Shown here: one piece after another, positions 1 to 7,838 of the stretch
Layout: each line of letters starts with the position of its first letter
Position numbering within the stretch: position 1 is the first letter of the stretch
DNA from: JBFWML01 sp050251635
GTDB lineage: Bacteria; Campylobacterota; Campylobacteria; Campylobacterales; SZUA-545
DNA length: 64,000 bases
Reading direction: 5' to 3'
Assembly (NCBI GenBank): GCA_050251635.1
Contig: JBFWML010000004.1
Span: 1-64,000, forward strand
Position numbers and translations under genes: made by a program
The notes under the pieces: generated by a model
Database searches by the model: none
The model's input: the letters and a program-made list of their open reading frames with translations, nothing else
Told to the model about the DNA's origin: nothing

Positions 1-171
1 TTCGGATTTGGGCTCGCGGATAAAGGTTTTGACCCGCAAAATATCGAAATCGATGCTGCCGGGGTGAACGCCGTCGCGCTGGGCAATCTCTGCAAGACTC
101 TTGGCGACAGACGCGGTTCTAACCTCCAGGGTGCGGTTAAAACGTTTAACATTCTGCCCGGCGTTTTCCAT
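1..171 (-). CDS. 5' fragment of a DUF342/FapA-like protein (tentative)
   Basis: The gene reads leftward off the window edge; the first 57 codons are visible from an ATG at 171. The stretch SLAEIAQRDG...IDFDILRVKTFI (about residues 25-51) resembles the N-terminus of DUF342 (FapA-type) proteins of Campylobacterota as I remember them, in which a residue block about processes 'before its time' precedes a beta-rich domain; this is a weak match from memory. A TAGAAT -10 box lies 77 bases upstream. No strong Shine-Dalgarno is seen (GGTTGGGTG is the nearest purine-rich stretch). Being truncated, the fold cannot be judged; it could be any cytoplasmic protein. Confidence 0.45.
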   Translation of the reverse strand, partial: MENAGQNVKRFNRTLEVRTASVAKSLAEIAQRDGVHPGSIDFDILRVKTFIREPKSE

Positions 172-247
172 GCTCAAATCACCCAACCTGCCTTCATCGC
201 AACTATCGTCTGTTTTAAACCAAACTGTTGCGAGATTGTTACGTTTG

Positions 248-253
248 ATTCTA
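248..253 (-). promoter_or_regulatory. -10 box TAGAAT for the leftward gene
   Basis: GTGATAGAATC on the minus strand, 77 bases ahead of the ATG at 171. The same GTG(N)TAGAAT pattern recurs in front of the DUF2779 gene and secA in this window. No -35 is evident, as usual for Campylobacterota housekeeping promoters. Confidence 0.45.
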
Positions 254-309
254 TCACAGCCTGTTTAAGGACAAAACGCGAAAAACGGGGTTTAAAAAGC
301 CGGACGCCG

Positions 310-317
310 TCCGATAT
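310..317 (+). promoter_or_regulatory. possible sigma-28 (FliA) -10 element
   Basis: TCCGATAT compares with the FliA -10 consensus GCCGATAA. An A/T-rich octamer, TTTAAAAA, lies 11 bases upstream at 291-298 where the -35 would be, but it matches the -35 consensus poorly. The ATG of the 66-aa gene follows within 8 bases. Confidence 0.35.
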
Positions 318-324
318 ATTCCCC

Positions 325-525
325 ATGGAACAAGCTAAAACAACCCCCTATCTCCCCCAAAACGAGTGGTTCGAGACCCATCTGGCCAAACGGCTCATCG
401 ATCGCGCCTTTTTCGGTATGGCTCAGGTTTTGGGCGCGCCCGAACAAAACGGAATCCGCGTTGAAGCCCGTTTAGTCGATCGGGACAAAGCCTTTTTGGG
501 CAACCGCTTGAGGGTTTCTGCCTAA
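325..525 (+). CDS. small hypothetical protein, 66 aa
   Basis: The ATG at 325 opens a 66-residue frame (begins MEQAKTTPYLPQNEWFETH, ends NRLRVSA). No signal peptide or membrane segment is visible; it is moderately basic. There is no Shine-Dalgarno, but CCGATATA, the classic sigma-28 -10 shape, sits at 311-318, so a transcript would start almost at the ATG (leaderless). The longer frame opening at 64 runs antisense through the neighbouring gene and its promoter, so I do not use it. I do not recognise the family; the gene could be spurious. Confidence 0.4.
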   Translation: MEQAKTTPYLPQNEWFETHLAKRLIDRAFFGMAQVLGAPEQNGIRVEARLVDRDKAFLGNRLRVSA

Positions 526-544
526 GAGGCAAGTAAGCGCGGGG

Positions 545-550
545 TACAAT
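545..550 (+). promoter_or_regulatory. -10 box TACAAT of the symporter operon
   Basis: GGGGTACAATGG lies 31 bases ahead of the TTG start of the symporter. No matching -35 is seen. It is the only good -10 between the preceding small gene and this operon. Confidence 0.45.
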
Positions 551-580
551 GGCGTAGAAAACTACGCAAGGCCTTCTTCG

Positions 581-1768
581 TTGAAACGTTTTAATCTCGC
601 CGTCCTCTGTGCGCTTGCGCTCGGCGTGCTGACGGGTTTGTTTCTTCCTTCTTTAACGCCGTTCATCGCTTGGATGGGTGAGCTTTACCTTCTGCTTCTC
701 AAAACAATTTTGCTGCCCTTGATTATCACGGCAATTCTGTGGTCCGTCGCCTCACCCGGCGCGAAGGGCCTGGGAAAAGTCGGCGCGGCCGGGGCGGCGT
801 TTTATGCACTCTCCTCCCTGTGCGCGGTCCTTTTGGCCATTACGCTTTACGGATTTTTCATGCCCGGCTTTGCCCCTGCGGCTCCTCAGGAAACCGTCGC
901 CGCGGCATCGGGCTCCTTTAGTCTGCTCGATGCGATCGTCACGGGCAATCTGTTCGAGGCGCTGGCCGAGGGGCACATTTTGCCGGTGGTGGTGTTTACG
1001 CTCTTTTTTGCGGCCGCCCTTTGGCGGATCGAGCCTGCCCTTCGCGAACATCTCAGTCTGAGTATCCATGCGCTCTATGAAGCAATGATGACCCTGACGG
1101 GCTGGGTTATTTGGCTAACGCCCGCGGGCGCTTTTTCGCTGGTGGCGGTTTTGGTAACCAAACTGGGGGCTCAAGAGGTGGCCGAGCTGGCGGGCTTTGT
1201 CGCGCTGGTTATCGGCGCGGGACTGTTTCATGCTCTCATTTCGCTGCCGCTTCTGGGCTGGCTGGTGGGACGGTTTAATCCGTGGCGCTATCTGATGCGC
1301 GTCAAAGAGGCTCTGATGGTCGCCTTTGTCACCGCCTCGAGCGCAGCCACGCTGCCCGTTTCGATGCGCGCTTCCCGGGAGGCGGGTGTGCGGGCCTCCA
1401 GTTCGGGGCTGCTGCTGCCCCTCGGCGCCACGCTCAATATGGACGGCTCCGCCCTTTACCATGCGCTTTTGGCGCTTTTTCTGGCCCACCTCTCCGGCGT
1501 TGAGCTTGTGTTGAGCGAGCAGATGATGCTCATCGGAATCGTTATGCTCTCTTCGGCGGGAACGGCGGCCATTCCCGGCGGCGGGATCGCCATGATGGCC
1601 TTTGTGCTTTCGGCCTTCGGCATCGACCCCGTCTGGCTGGGGCTTTATCTGCTGATCGACCGGCTGCTGGACAATTACATTACAACCGTCAACGTCTGGG
1701 GCGATCTGGTTGCCCTCAAGGCGGTCGATACAAGACTCGGTTCAAACAAGGATAACGGCGATGTATAA
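581..1768 (+). CDS. gltP: dicarboxylate/amino-acid:cation symporter (DAACS, GltP type)
   Basis: A secondary transporter that couples uptake of glutamate, aspartate or C4-dicarboxylates to protons or sodium in the inner membrane. The 395 residues are almost all hydrophobic helices. Family signatures are clear: the serine-rich SSAATLP loop, the NMDGSALY stretch of transmembrane segment 7, the IPGGG re-entrant loop and DNYITTVNVWGD near the C-terminus, which together build the substrate and cation site. The start is TTG at 581 with AAGG about ten bases upstream; a TACAAT -10 lies at 545-550. The next gene begins inside its last codons, so they are translationally coupled. Substrate cannot be decided from sequence. 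Confidence 0.9.
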   Translation: MKRFNLAVLCALALGVLTGLFLPSLTPFIAWMGELYLLLLKTILLPLIITAILWSVASPGAKGLGKVGAAGAAFYALSSLCAVLLAITLYGFFMPGFAPAAPQETVAAASGSFSLLDAIVTGNLFEALAEGHILPVVVFTLFFAAALWRIEPALREHLSLSIHALYEAMMTLTGWVIWLTPAGAFSLVAVLVTKLGAQEVAELAGFVALVIGAGLFHALISLPLLGWLVGRFNPWRYLMRVKEALMVAFVTASSAATLPVSMRASREAGVRASSSGLLLPLGATLNMDGSALYHALLALFLAHLSGVELVLSEQMMLIGIVMLSSAGTAAIPGGGIAMMAFVLSAFGIDPVWLGLYLLIDRLLDNYITTVNVWGDLVALKAVDTRLGSNKDNGDV

Positions 1769-2291
1769 AACGGTTCTATTTCTGCTGCTGCTTCCCCTCG
1801 GCGCGTGGGCGGCCATTTTTGAAACCGGCGCGGGTTTCGGCCCGGTCTTTATGGATCGCGGCGAAGCGGGCGGCGGCAGCGAAAACCCCCTGCGCCTGTC
1901 GGTTTACGGCGGTTATCAGTTCAATGCCGCAAGCGATCAGATTGTGCTTTCGCTGGTTACCGACAGCGAAGTGGACGAGATTCAGGCGGGTTATGTGCTC
2001 ACCCTGCCCTCTTTAATGCCCTACTCGCCCTTCACCTCCCTGCCCTACGCAAAAGCCTCCTTGGGTCTGGGCAACACCTACGCGCAGTCGCTCACCCTGA
2101 CCCACGCCTCCCTTGGCGCCGCCTTCGGGGCCTACGGCAACCTGACCAACCGCCTGCGCCTGCGTTTTGAGCTGGAGTACCGCCTGCGCGACTGGCAGCT
2201 CGACCGCAGCGGTGAAGGCAGCACCGGCGGCGCTACGGTATGGGAGGATTCCGAGCTGGGCATTCATGTGGGGTTGGGCTATCTTTTTTAG
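1761..2291 (+). CDS. outer-membrane beta-barrel-like protein, 176 aa
   Basis: Begins with a Sec signal peptide (MYKTVLFLLLLPLGAWA, cleavage near residue 17) and continues with alternating polar/hydrophobic strands rich in Gly, Tyr and Leu, ending in GLGYLF. The terminal Phe and the amphipathic strands suit a small 8-stranded barrel folded by BAM. The ATG overlaps the stop of the symporter gene by 8 bases (ATGTATAA) and has AAGGA upstream. A longer frame opening at 1710 lies inside the symporter gene and lacks the signal peptide at its start. No specific family recognised; cargo or function unknown. Confidence 0.75.
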   Translation: MYKTVLFLLLLPLGAWAAIFETGAGFGPVFMDRGEAGGGSENPLRLSVYGGYQFNAASDQIVLSLVTDSEVDEIQAGYVLTLPSLMPYSPFTSLPYAKASLGLGNTYAQSLTLTHASLGAAFGAYGNLTNRLRLRFELEYRLRDWQLDRSGEGSTGGATVWEDSELGIHVGLGYLF

Positions 2292-2346
2292 AGCATCCCT
2301 GCTAGACTTCGCAAATATTTGACATATGTTCAAAAAGGAGTCTCTT

Positions 2347-3306
2347 ATGGTCCAACAGTTGCCTATGCGACTTTCCAACTTTCCGGTGATGTTCTTTGCG
2401 GTGGTGATGGGCTTTGGCGGGCTGAGCCTTGCCTGGCTCAAGGCCCACGAACACCTCGGCGTTGCCCTATGGCCGGGGGCGCTGCTTTCGTGGGCGACCT
2501 TGGCGCTTTTTGCGCTGATTGGGCTGCTTTATCTGCTTAAAGGCATCCGTCACAAAGAGACGATCGTCCATGAGTTTGGCCATCCCGTCCGCATCAATTT
2601 TTTTGCCGCCATCTCCATCTCGCTACTGATTCTTTCCATGCTTCCGCCCGCTAGGACGCCGGGGATCGACGCCGCCCTCTGGTGGACGGGGCTGATTGCG
2701 CAAAGCTTCTTGACGCTTTATGTGATTCGTTTCTGGATCGAACGATCGCTCGAAACCCACCACTCGTCTCCGGCTTGGTTTATCCCTGTTGTGGGCAACC
2801 TGATCGTGCCCGTCTCCGGCGTTGAGTATGCGCCGTTTGAGGTGCTGTTTTTTTACTTCAGCGCCGGTCTGTTTTTCTGGTTCGTGCTCTTTGCCGTACT
2901 GGCCTACCGGTTGATTTTTCACCCCCAGATGGCCCAAAAATTTATGCCGACGCTCTTTATTTTTATCGCACCGCCCGCCATCGGTTTTCTTGATTATCTC
3001 AAGCTTTTTGGCGGTCTGGATTACGGCGCGCTGGCGCTGTATAACCTGACAATCTTTTTTGTGCTGCTGCTGGCCTTTATGGGGCGGCGCTTTATCGGCC
3101 TGCCTTTTTTTATCTCCTGGTGGGCGTTCACCTTCCCGCTGGCGGCGGCGACGCTGGCAACCTTGACGCTGTTTGAAAAGCTGCATACGCCGCTGCTTGA
3201 AGGGCTTTCGTGGCTATTTCTCGCCGCCACAAGCGCAATGGTCGCCGTGGTAAGCTACCAGACCCTAAAGGCCGTCAGCCGAAGAGAAATTTGCATACAG
3301 GAGTAA
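2347..3306 (+). CDS. SLAC1/TDT-family anion channel or dicarboxylate/tellurite transporter (TehA-like)
   Basis: An integral membrane protein of 319 residues with about ten helices, opening MRLSNFPVMFFAVVMGFGGLSLAW, the hallmark first helix of the TehA/SLAC1 fold. Relatives carry anions (chloride, nitrate, sulfite, malate) or are linked to tellurite tolerance. I take the ATG at 2347 because AAGGAG sits six bases before it; the in-frame ATG at 2326 has no Shine-Dalgarno. It is followed after three bases by a small membrane protein gene, so the two are probably co-transcribed. The gating phenylalanine of SLAC1 was not assigned. Confidence 0.85.
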   Translation: MVQQLPMRLSNFPVMFFAVVMGFGGLSLAWLKAHEHLGVALWPGALLSWATLALFALIGLLYLLKGIRHKETIVHEFGHPVRINFFAAISISLLILSMLPPARTPGIDAALWWTGLIAQSFLTLYVIRFWIERSLETHHSSPAWFIPVVGNLIVPVSGVEYAPFEVLFFYFSAGLFFWFVLFAVLAYRLIFHPQMAQKFMPTLFIFIAPPAIGFLDYLKLFGGLDYGALALYNLTIFFVLLLAFMGRRFIGLPFFISWWAFTFPLAAATLATLTLFEKLHTPLLEGLSWLFLAATSAMVAVVSYQTLKAVSRREICIQE

Positions 3307-3309
3307 TCG

Positions 3310-3798
3310 ATGAACCGTCAAACCGAGGGAATCATCACCGGGTTTTATCTGGTGCTGATCGGCATCAGTCTGGGAGCCACCTTGGCGCTGGGCGCCTTTG
3401 CGGCTCCGGTCATTTTTAAAGCTTCGCTGTTTCTAAGCGGGGCCACTTTGGATACCTATGAGTCGGGGCGCTTGATGAGCGAAGTGTTCCGGCGCTATGC
3501 GCACCTGTTGGCATTTACGCTGGTGATGACGGCGCTTTACGAGGGGTGGCGACTTTACCGGAACGAACGGGGTTATGCACTCATCGCCGCAGCGGCGGCA
3601 ACGCTGCTTAGCGGCGGTGCCTTCGTGCTCTACTATACGCCGGAAATTATCTCGATGCAAAACATGGGGATCGAAGCCACGCTGACCGCAAGCTTCGATC
3701 GCATCCACCACCAAGCCGAGGCGGCCTTTAAGGTGCTGAGCTTTGCCCTGGGGGTGCTGCTTTTCCTGCGGATACTCAGGCTTCAGCGGCTTTATTAA
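3310..3798 (+). CDS. DUF4149-family membrane protein
   Basis: A small inner-membrane protein of 162 residues with four predicted helices (about residues 10-38, 58-78, 85-105 and 135-155). The pattern LGATLALGAFAAPVIF near the N-terminus and the late HHQAEAAFK stretch fit DUF4149 (TMEM205-like) proteins, whose role is unknown. The start is ATG 3310 with AGGAG six bases upstream. It lies three bases behind the TDT transporter and its end overlaps the converging small gene by four bases. Confidence 0.7.
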   Translation: MNRQTEGIITGFYLVLIGISLGATLALGAFAAPVIFKASLFLSGATLDTYESGRLMSEVFRRYAHLLAFTLVMTALYEGWRLYRNERGYALIAAAAATLLSGGAFVLYYTPEIISMQNMGIEATLTASFDRIHHQAEAAFKVLSFALGVLLFLRILRLQRLY

Positions 3799-3995
3799 CC
3801 CGCCTGACGGGTTTTGTGTTCGGTCTTAAAGCCGGTTTTTTCGTGGAGGTGATCAAAAATCCGATCCACGATCGCCTGACGTTTGCGCACCAGCGTGTTG
3901 ACATCCTCAATTCTTGAGGACTCGATCTTGTCGATCAGTTCCCGGTGAACGGCCTTGAACTCGCCGGCAAGCCGGCTGACATTTGCTTCGGTCAT
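3795..3995 (-). CDS. small helical hypothetical protein, 66 aa
   Basis: ATG at 3995 is chosen because AAGGAG stands seven bases before it; the upstream in-frame ATG at 4019 has no Shine-Dalgarno. The product (MTEANVSRLAGEFKAVHREL...) looks entirely alpha-helical and charged, with no signal peptide, resembling small chaperone-like or coiled-coil proteins. It follows the putative globin-domain gene by 42 bases on the same strand, so it is likely the last gene of that operon. Not recognised. Confidence 0.6.
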   Translation of the reverse strand: MTEANVSRLAGEFKAVHRELIDKIESSRIEDVNTLVRKRQAIVDRIFDHLHEKTGFKTEHKTRQAG

Positions 3996-4037
3996 GGCAT
4001 TCTCCTTATGCCGAAGCAAAGCATCTTTCGTTCCGGC

Positions 4038-5051
4038 CTAGAAAAGCTCCAGCTCCTCTTCGTCGGTCTGGGGCATATTTTTGGGCGGGAGCAGCAGGGT
4101 TTCAAGCTGGGCGCAGCTTGAAAAAAGCGAAGCGTCCAGATAGTGGATATCCAAAGCGCTCTTGCGGACAAAAATCTCCATGCGCCACTGCTCCAAATCC
4201 TTAACGATGGCATCAAGAAACACCCTGAGCTTGCGCTGGCGATCGGCGGGAATCGAATCGACCGGCGCCGATTTTAAGATCACCGCCAACGCTTCAAGGG
4301 CGTAGCCCAAATCCCTAAACTCGTAGGTTCCGTTCAGGATCGAAGCATAGGCGGCAAAGAGCCGTTCAAGCACGTCGGGCAATTGAATGCTGATGCCGCT
4401 TTCCTCGGAGTCGATCACCGACTGCGCCTCGGAGGCCAGCTCGGCAAGTTCGTCCACCAGCCCGCTATCTACGCCGCCCATCTCGGCCAAGAAGGCCTGT
4501 GCGCTGATTTTGAGCGCGTCGGGCGCGTGCATATCTCCAAGCCGCTCCAGATTCACGGCTTTTTTGACCTCTTGCGCGGGCAAAGCGGCCGGTTGCGGCA
4601 CGGCCTCGGGAGGCGTTCCGCCAAAGGCGCAGGACATGGCTCCAAAAAGGGTAAAGAGCTTGGCCTGCCACCGCGCCAGTTCCACCTCGTCGGCCTTGCG
4701 GTTGCGCGCCAGCCACGAAAGCACCAAATCGGCGTAATAGAGATAATAACGGGCAAAAACGCCAAAATCCAGATTGATCCGGCCGTGCACCTCGCCCGCA
4801 TGGGCCATCTGGGGACGCAGGGTCTCAAGGGGCTGGGTGAAAAAACGGATCAAAAAAACCGACTGGCGAATTTTTAGACGAAACAGAAAGGAATCATCGG
4901 AGATCAGCCCCTGCGTGCGGTGATCGGCAACCACCCTGCGGTAAAAGGGATCGACAATCTCCGAAATAATCGTTGGCAGCTCGTCGGCGTTCAACGTGAG
5001 CCGCGCCGGGCTTTTAATATCCACGCGGCTATGGCTAATAACTTCCTGCAT
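4038..5051 (-). CDS. possible protoglobin-like sensor domain protein, 337 aa
   Basis: Cytoplasmic. Residues 20-120 resemble globin-coupled sensor/protoglobin domains: FYRRVVADHRTQGLI (helix A/B region), a following RLKIRQSVFLIRFF helix, then HAGEVHGRINL where family members have RIGxxHxRIGL with the haem-ligating histidine, and a YYLYYADLVL helix. Residues 240-337 form a second helical region ending ALDIHYLDASLFSS, which I cannot name. There is no methyl-accepting or GGDEF output domain. ATG 5051 is preferred (AAAGGAA seven bases upstream); it starts inside the tail of the preceding DUF3108 gene. The globin call rests on pattern memory only. Confidence 0.5.
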   Translation of the reverse strand: MQEVISHSRVDIKSPARLTLNADELPTIISEIVDPFYRRVVADHRTQGLISDDSFLFRLKIRQSVFLIRFFTQPLETLRPQMAHAGEVHGRINLDFGVFARYYLYYADLVLSWLARNRKADEVELARWQAKLFTLFGAMSCAFGGTPPEAVPQPAALPAQEVKKAVNLERLGDMHAPDALKISAQAFLAEMGGVDSGLVDELAELASEAQSVIDSEESGISIQLPDVLERLFAAYASILNGTYEFRDLGYALEALAVILKSAPVDSIPADRQRKLRVFLDAIVKDLEQWRMEIFVRKSALDIHYLDASLFSSCAQLETLLLPPKNMPQTDEEELELF

Positions 5052-5796
5052 CAAAGGTTCCTTTTGTTTTTTTACCGACAAGTTCGCCCCACACATCGCC
5101 TAAGAGCAGGGTTTTTTTCAAAACCGCTTTTGTGGCTACCCGGTCGGAATCGATATTGATATACAGTTCACCCCTGTCGCTTGTGAAGATTTCTTGATTT
5201 AAAAGCACCACCAGATAGGTTCCGGGTTCACCCTCAAAGGTTTTTCGGGCGGTTTTTAACCGGTCCCCCTCGGGCAGAAACACTTCAACCTCTTTCTTCG
5301 AGCCGATCGCGGCAGCGCTCATTCTGGGCTCTTTTGACCGGATAAAACCCTGCGTAATATTGTGATAAAGCGTCAAAATATCTTCAGCGGCGTACGTGTC
5401 GCCGGAGAGTTCTTTTTCGCTTTGGGTGCAGTCATTTTTTTTGCAGCTGATACGGGTTTCGACAACGGTTCTGCCGACATGATCAAAACGGTAGCGCTTG
5501 GTTCTGACCTGTCGCCCGCGCTCAACACGTTTTTCATAAAAAGCCGGCACCAAGCGGCCTTCAACAACAACACCCCGGCTGACATAGTGTTCCTGACGAT
5601 CGCCGCTTAGGACTGCTGCCCAGCCGGTCGCTTTTGCGCTTACTTGCGTTTCATAACTGCCGCCCTCATCAATCCGCAAAACCGCCGTCGCCTCACCAAG
5701 ATCGAAAAACCCATACCCGACTTTGTAGTGCGCAAAGGACTCAAATGCCGCGCCCCATGCGGCCGCCGCACACAAAAACAAAACAGCAAGCCGCAT
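5035..5796 (-). CDS. DUF3108-family periplasmic protein
   Basis: About 253 residues with a signal peptide (MRLAVLFLCAAAAWG) followed by a beta-rich domain typical of DUF3108: an early YKVGYGFFDLGEA stretch, RYRFDH, and a late ...DRVATKAVLKKTLLLGDVWGELV. Family members are periplasmic, of unknown function, and look structurally related to lipid-handling proteins. The ATG at 5796 follows GGGGGAG by five bases; a GTG at 5799 is an equally close alternative. Its end overlaps the next gene by 17 bases, and a pair of cysteines (SCKKNDC) could form a disulfide. Confidence 0.7.
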   Translation of the reverse strand: MRLAVLFLCAAAAWGAAFESFAHYKVGYGFFDLGEATAVLRIDEGGSYETQVSAKATGWAAVLSGDRQEHYVSRGVVVEGRLVPAFYEKRVERGRQVRTKRYRFDHVGRTVVETRISCKKNDCTQSEKELSGDTYAAEDILTLYHNITQGFIRSKEPRMSAAAIGSKKEVEVFLPEGDRLKTARKTFEGEPGTYLVVLLNQEIFTSDRGELYINIDSDRVATKAVLKKTLLLGDVWGELVGKKTKGTFDAGSY

Positions 5797-5831
5797 CACA
5801 TCTCCCCCGTTTTTGTTAAACCGCTTGGCAC

Positions 5832-5837
5832 TATAAT
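5832..5837 (+). promoter_or_regulatory. -10 box TATAAT (rightward)
   Basis: A perfect TATAAT, 30 bases ahead of the TTG start at 5867, in the divergent gap between the DUF3108 gene and the rightward envelope-protein/lpxB pair. No -35 is evident. Confidence 0.6.
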
Positions 5838-5866
5838 TCTTCGCTGCTTAACATAGAGAGGGTTCA

Positions 5867-6790
5867 TTGGCCACACACATCCGCCGTTCACTGCTTACGG
5901 TCTGCCTTGCCCTCTGGCTTCCTGGCAGAGGACTGTCTGCCGACTTGCAAATTAAACCCCATCTGGCCGTTGGCCAGGAGACGCGCGACTTTTCCTGGGC
6001 CATTTCCGGCGCCAACGGAACGCCCGACGTGCGATCGGAACTGACATGGCAAAACCTCAAGGCGCAGCGTGTCGATCTGGGCGTAGCAGCCGAACACCCC
6101 CGGTTTGAATCCACCCTCCAAGGCTCCTTTGCTACGGTTGAGTCGGGAACCGTGCGAGATTCGGACTATCTGGAAAACAACCGCCAAAACGAAGAGTTCC
6201 GGTCGCTTAGCAGCGCATCCGGCTCGCGCTTTACGCAATGGCAGCTGCTGATCGGACCGCGCATCGGAGAGATTGGGCGGCTGGAGATACTGCCACAGGT
6301 GGGGTATCTGCACATCAACGACCGCTACCGCCTGCACGACGGGCGGTGGATTGTCGGCGCCAGCGGTTCGATCGACGGACTCGACAGCCGCTACGACACC
6401 CGCATGCAAGGATTTGGCGGCGGCCTGACGGTGCGCTATTTTTCAAAAAAGTGGGCCGATATTTTTCAGGTCGGCTGGCACCGCTATATGTTAGATTACG
6501 ACGCATCCGCCGATTGGAACCTGCGCATAAACGACCCCGACCCGGCAAACAGGTTTCGTTATTTCAGACATAAAGGAACCGCCATGGAAGATCGAATTCG
6601 TATTGACGGACAGTGGCGCGTGAGCGATCGTCTATCGGTTTTTGCACGCTGGGAGCAAACGGTTTTGTCCCTTGAGCACGGATTGGACACCACCTACTAT
6701 CTTGACCCGGCCAGAACCGAAAATCAACCGCTCAAAAGCGTTTCCTCCCGCCGAAACAGTTGGCTCATTGGCCTCAAAGGAGATTTTTAA
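5867..6790 (+). CDS. exported beta-rich protein, probable outer-membrane barrel
   Basis: Starts at TTG 5867 behind GAGAGGG. An N-terminal signal peptide (hydrophobic block LLTVCLALWLPG, cleavage near LSA-D, about residue 25) precedes about 280 residues of amphipathic strands with many Arg, Tyr, Trp and Gly, ending in ...WLIGLKGDF with a C-terminal Phe, the BAM signal. No known enzyme motif is visible. It directly precedes lpxB (the lpxB Shine-Dalgarno lies in its last codons), so an envelope role is plausible. I do not recognise the family. Confidence 0.65.
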   Translation: MATHIRRSLLTVCLALWLPGRGLSADLQIKPHLAVGQETRDFSWAISGANGTPDVRSELTWQNLKAQRVDLGVAAEHPRFESTLQGSFATVESGTVRDSDYLENNRQNEEFRSLSSASGSRFTQWQLLIGPRIGEIGRLEILPQVGYLHINDRYRLHDGRWIVGASGSIDGLDSRYDTRMQGFGGGLTVRYFSKKWADIFQVGWHRYMLDYDASADWNLRINDPDPANRFRYFRHKGTAMEDRIRIDGQWRVSDRLSVFARWEQTVLSLEHGLDTTYYLDPARTENQPLKSVSSRRNSWLIGLKGDF

Positions 6791-6791
6791 C

Positions 6792-7838
6792 ATGAAATTA
6801 CTCGTCAGCGCTTTGGAGGCCTCGGCCAATTTACATCTAGAACCCCTGCTGCCGCACCTGAGAAATACGACATTGCACGGCATTTTCGATCGTCGCTTCG
6901 GCGAACCGCTGGTGGAAAGTAAAGCTTTTTCCGTCATGGGTTTTTTAGAGGTACTCTCCAAAGTGCCATTGGCTCGAAAGAGTCTTAAACAGATGGTTGC
7001 GCTTGCCGCCGAATGCGACTTGGTGCTCCTCATCGACTCCCCCGCCTTCAACGTTCCGTTGGCCAAAGCCATCAAAAAAGCCCATCCGGCCAAAAAAATT
7101 GTCTACTATATCCCACCGCAAGTATGGGCATGGAAGGCGGGCCGCATTCCGGTAGTGGAGGCCAACACCGATCTTCAGGCAGTTATTCTGCCCTTTGAAA
7201 AGCAATGGTGGAAGAAGGCTGTCTATGTGGGGCACCCTTTAATGCAAGAGATTAAAACTTTCCGCACAAACACGGTGGATGAGCCCGTTTATGCTTTTTT
7301 GCCCGGTAGCCGGCGTGGCGAGATTGGACGGCTCTGGCCCACCCTTAAAGAAACAGCCGCCAAGCTTCAGGGGCGCAAACTGTTGGCAATCCCGACAGTT
7401 TTCACCGATGATGAAATTGTTGAAATTTATGGTGACTTAACCGGGTTTGAGGTTGTTAGAAATGCACATGAAGCACTCCTTGCGGCTCGTTTTGCCTTTG
7501 TTTGTTCGGGAACGGCAACCTTGGAAGCCGCACTCATCGGGACCCCCTTCGTGCTGGCCTACAAAGCCAAATGGCTCGATTTCCAGATAGCCAGACGGCT
7601 CATAAAGCTACCCTATGCCGGATTGGCCAACCTCATTTTTTACTTTGCCGATCGCCCCCCGATGCACGAAGAGTTTCTCCAGCAGTCAGTCACCGCCCAA
7701 AATCTGCTTGCTGCAGAAGCACGCTGCGATCGCGGCGCCTTTCTCAAACGCTCCTTGGAGCTTAGAAGTCAGCTATCAAGCCGCGAGGAGTCCTTGGAGG
7801 ATCTGTTTTTAAGGATCATCAAAGACCCTTCGGGCTGA
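6792..7838 (+). CDS. lpxB: lipid-A-disaccharide synthase LpxB
   Basis: A GT19 glycosyltransferase joining UDP-2,3-diacylglucosamine and lipid X to make the lipid A disaccharide at the cytoplasmic face of the inner membrane. The sequence shows the family's opening (MKLLVSALEASANLH), the IDSPAFN strand, the hallmark YYIPPQVWAWK (about residues 99-109), GHPLMQE, LPGSRRGEI (nucleotide loop) and SGTATLEAAL near the C-terminus. At 348 residues it is full length. ATG 6792 has AAAGGAG just upstream; a frame opening at 6642 lies inside the previous gene. The last 70 bases overlap the end of the converging ARMT1-like gene. Confidence 0.95.
   Translation: MKLLVSALEASANLHLEPLLPHLRNTTLHGIFDRRFGEPLVESKAFSVMGFLEVLSKVPLARKSLKQMVALAAECDLVLLIDSPAFNVPLAKAIKKAHPAKKIVYYIPPQVWAWKAGRIPVVEANTDLQAVILPFEKQWWKKAVYVGHPLMQEIKTFRTNTVDEPVYAFLPGSRRGEIGRLWPTLKETAAKLQGRKLLAIPTVFTDDEIVEIYGDLTGFEVVRNAHEALLAARFAFVCSGTATLEAALIGTPFVLAYKAKWLDFQIARRLIKLPYAGLANLIFYFADRPPMHEEFLQQSVTAQNLLAAEARCDRGAFLKRSLELRSQLSSREESLEDLFLRIIKDPSG

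Noticed and set aside
5825..5846. Sigma-54 promoter (TTGGCAC) upstream of the 5867 gene
   Set aside because: GC at the correct spacing for the -12 element is missing (TTCTT instead of TTGCA). The overlapping TATAAT explains the site better.
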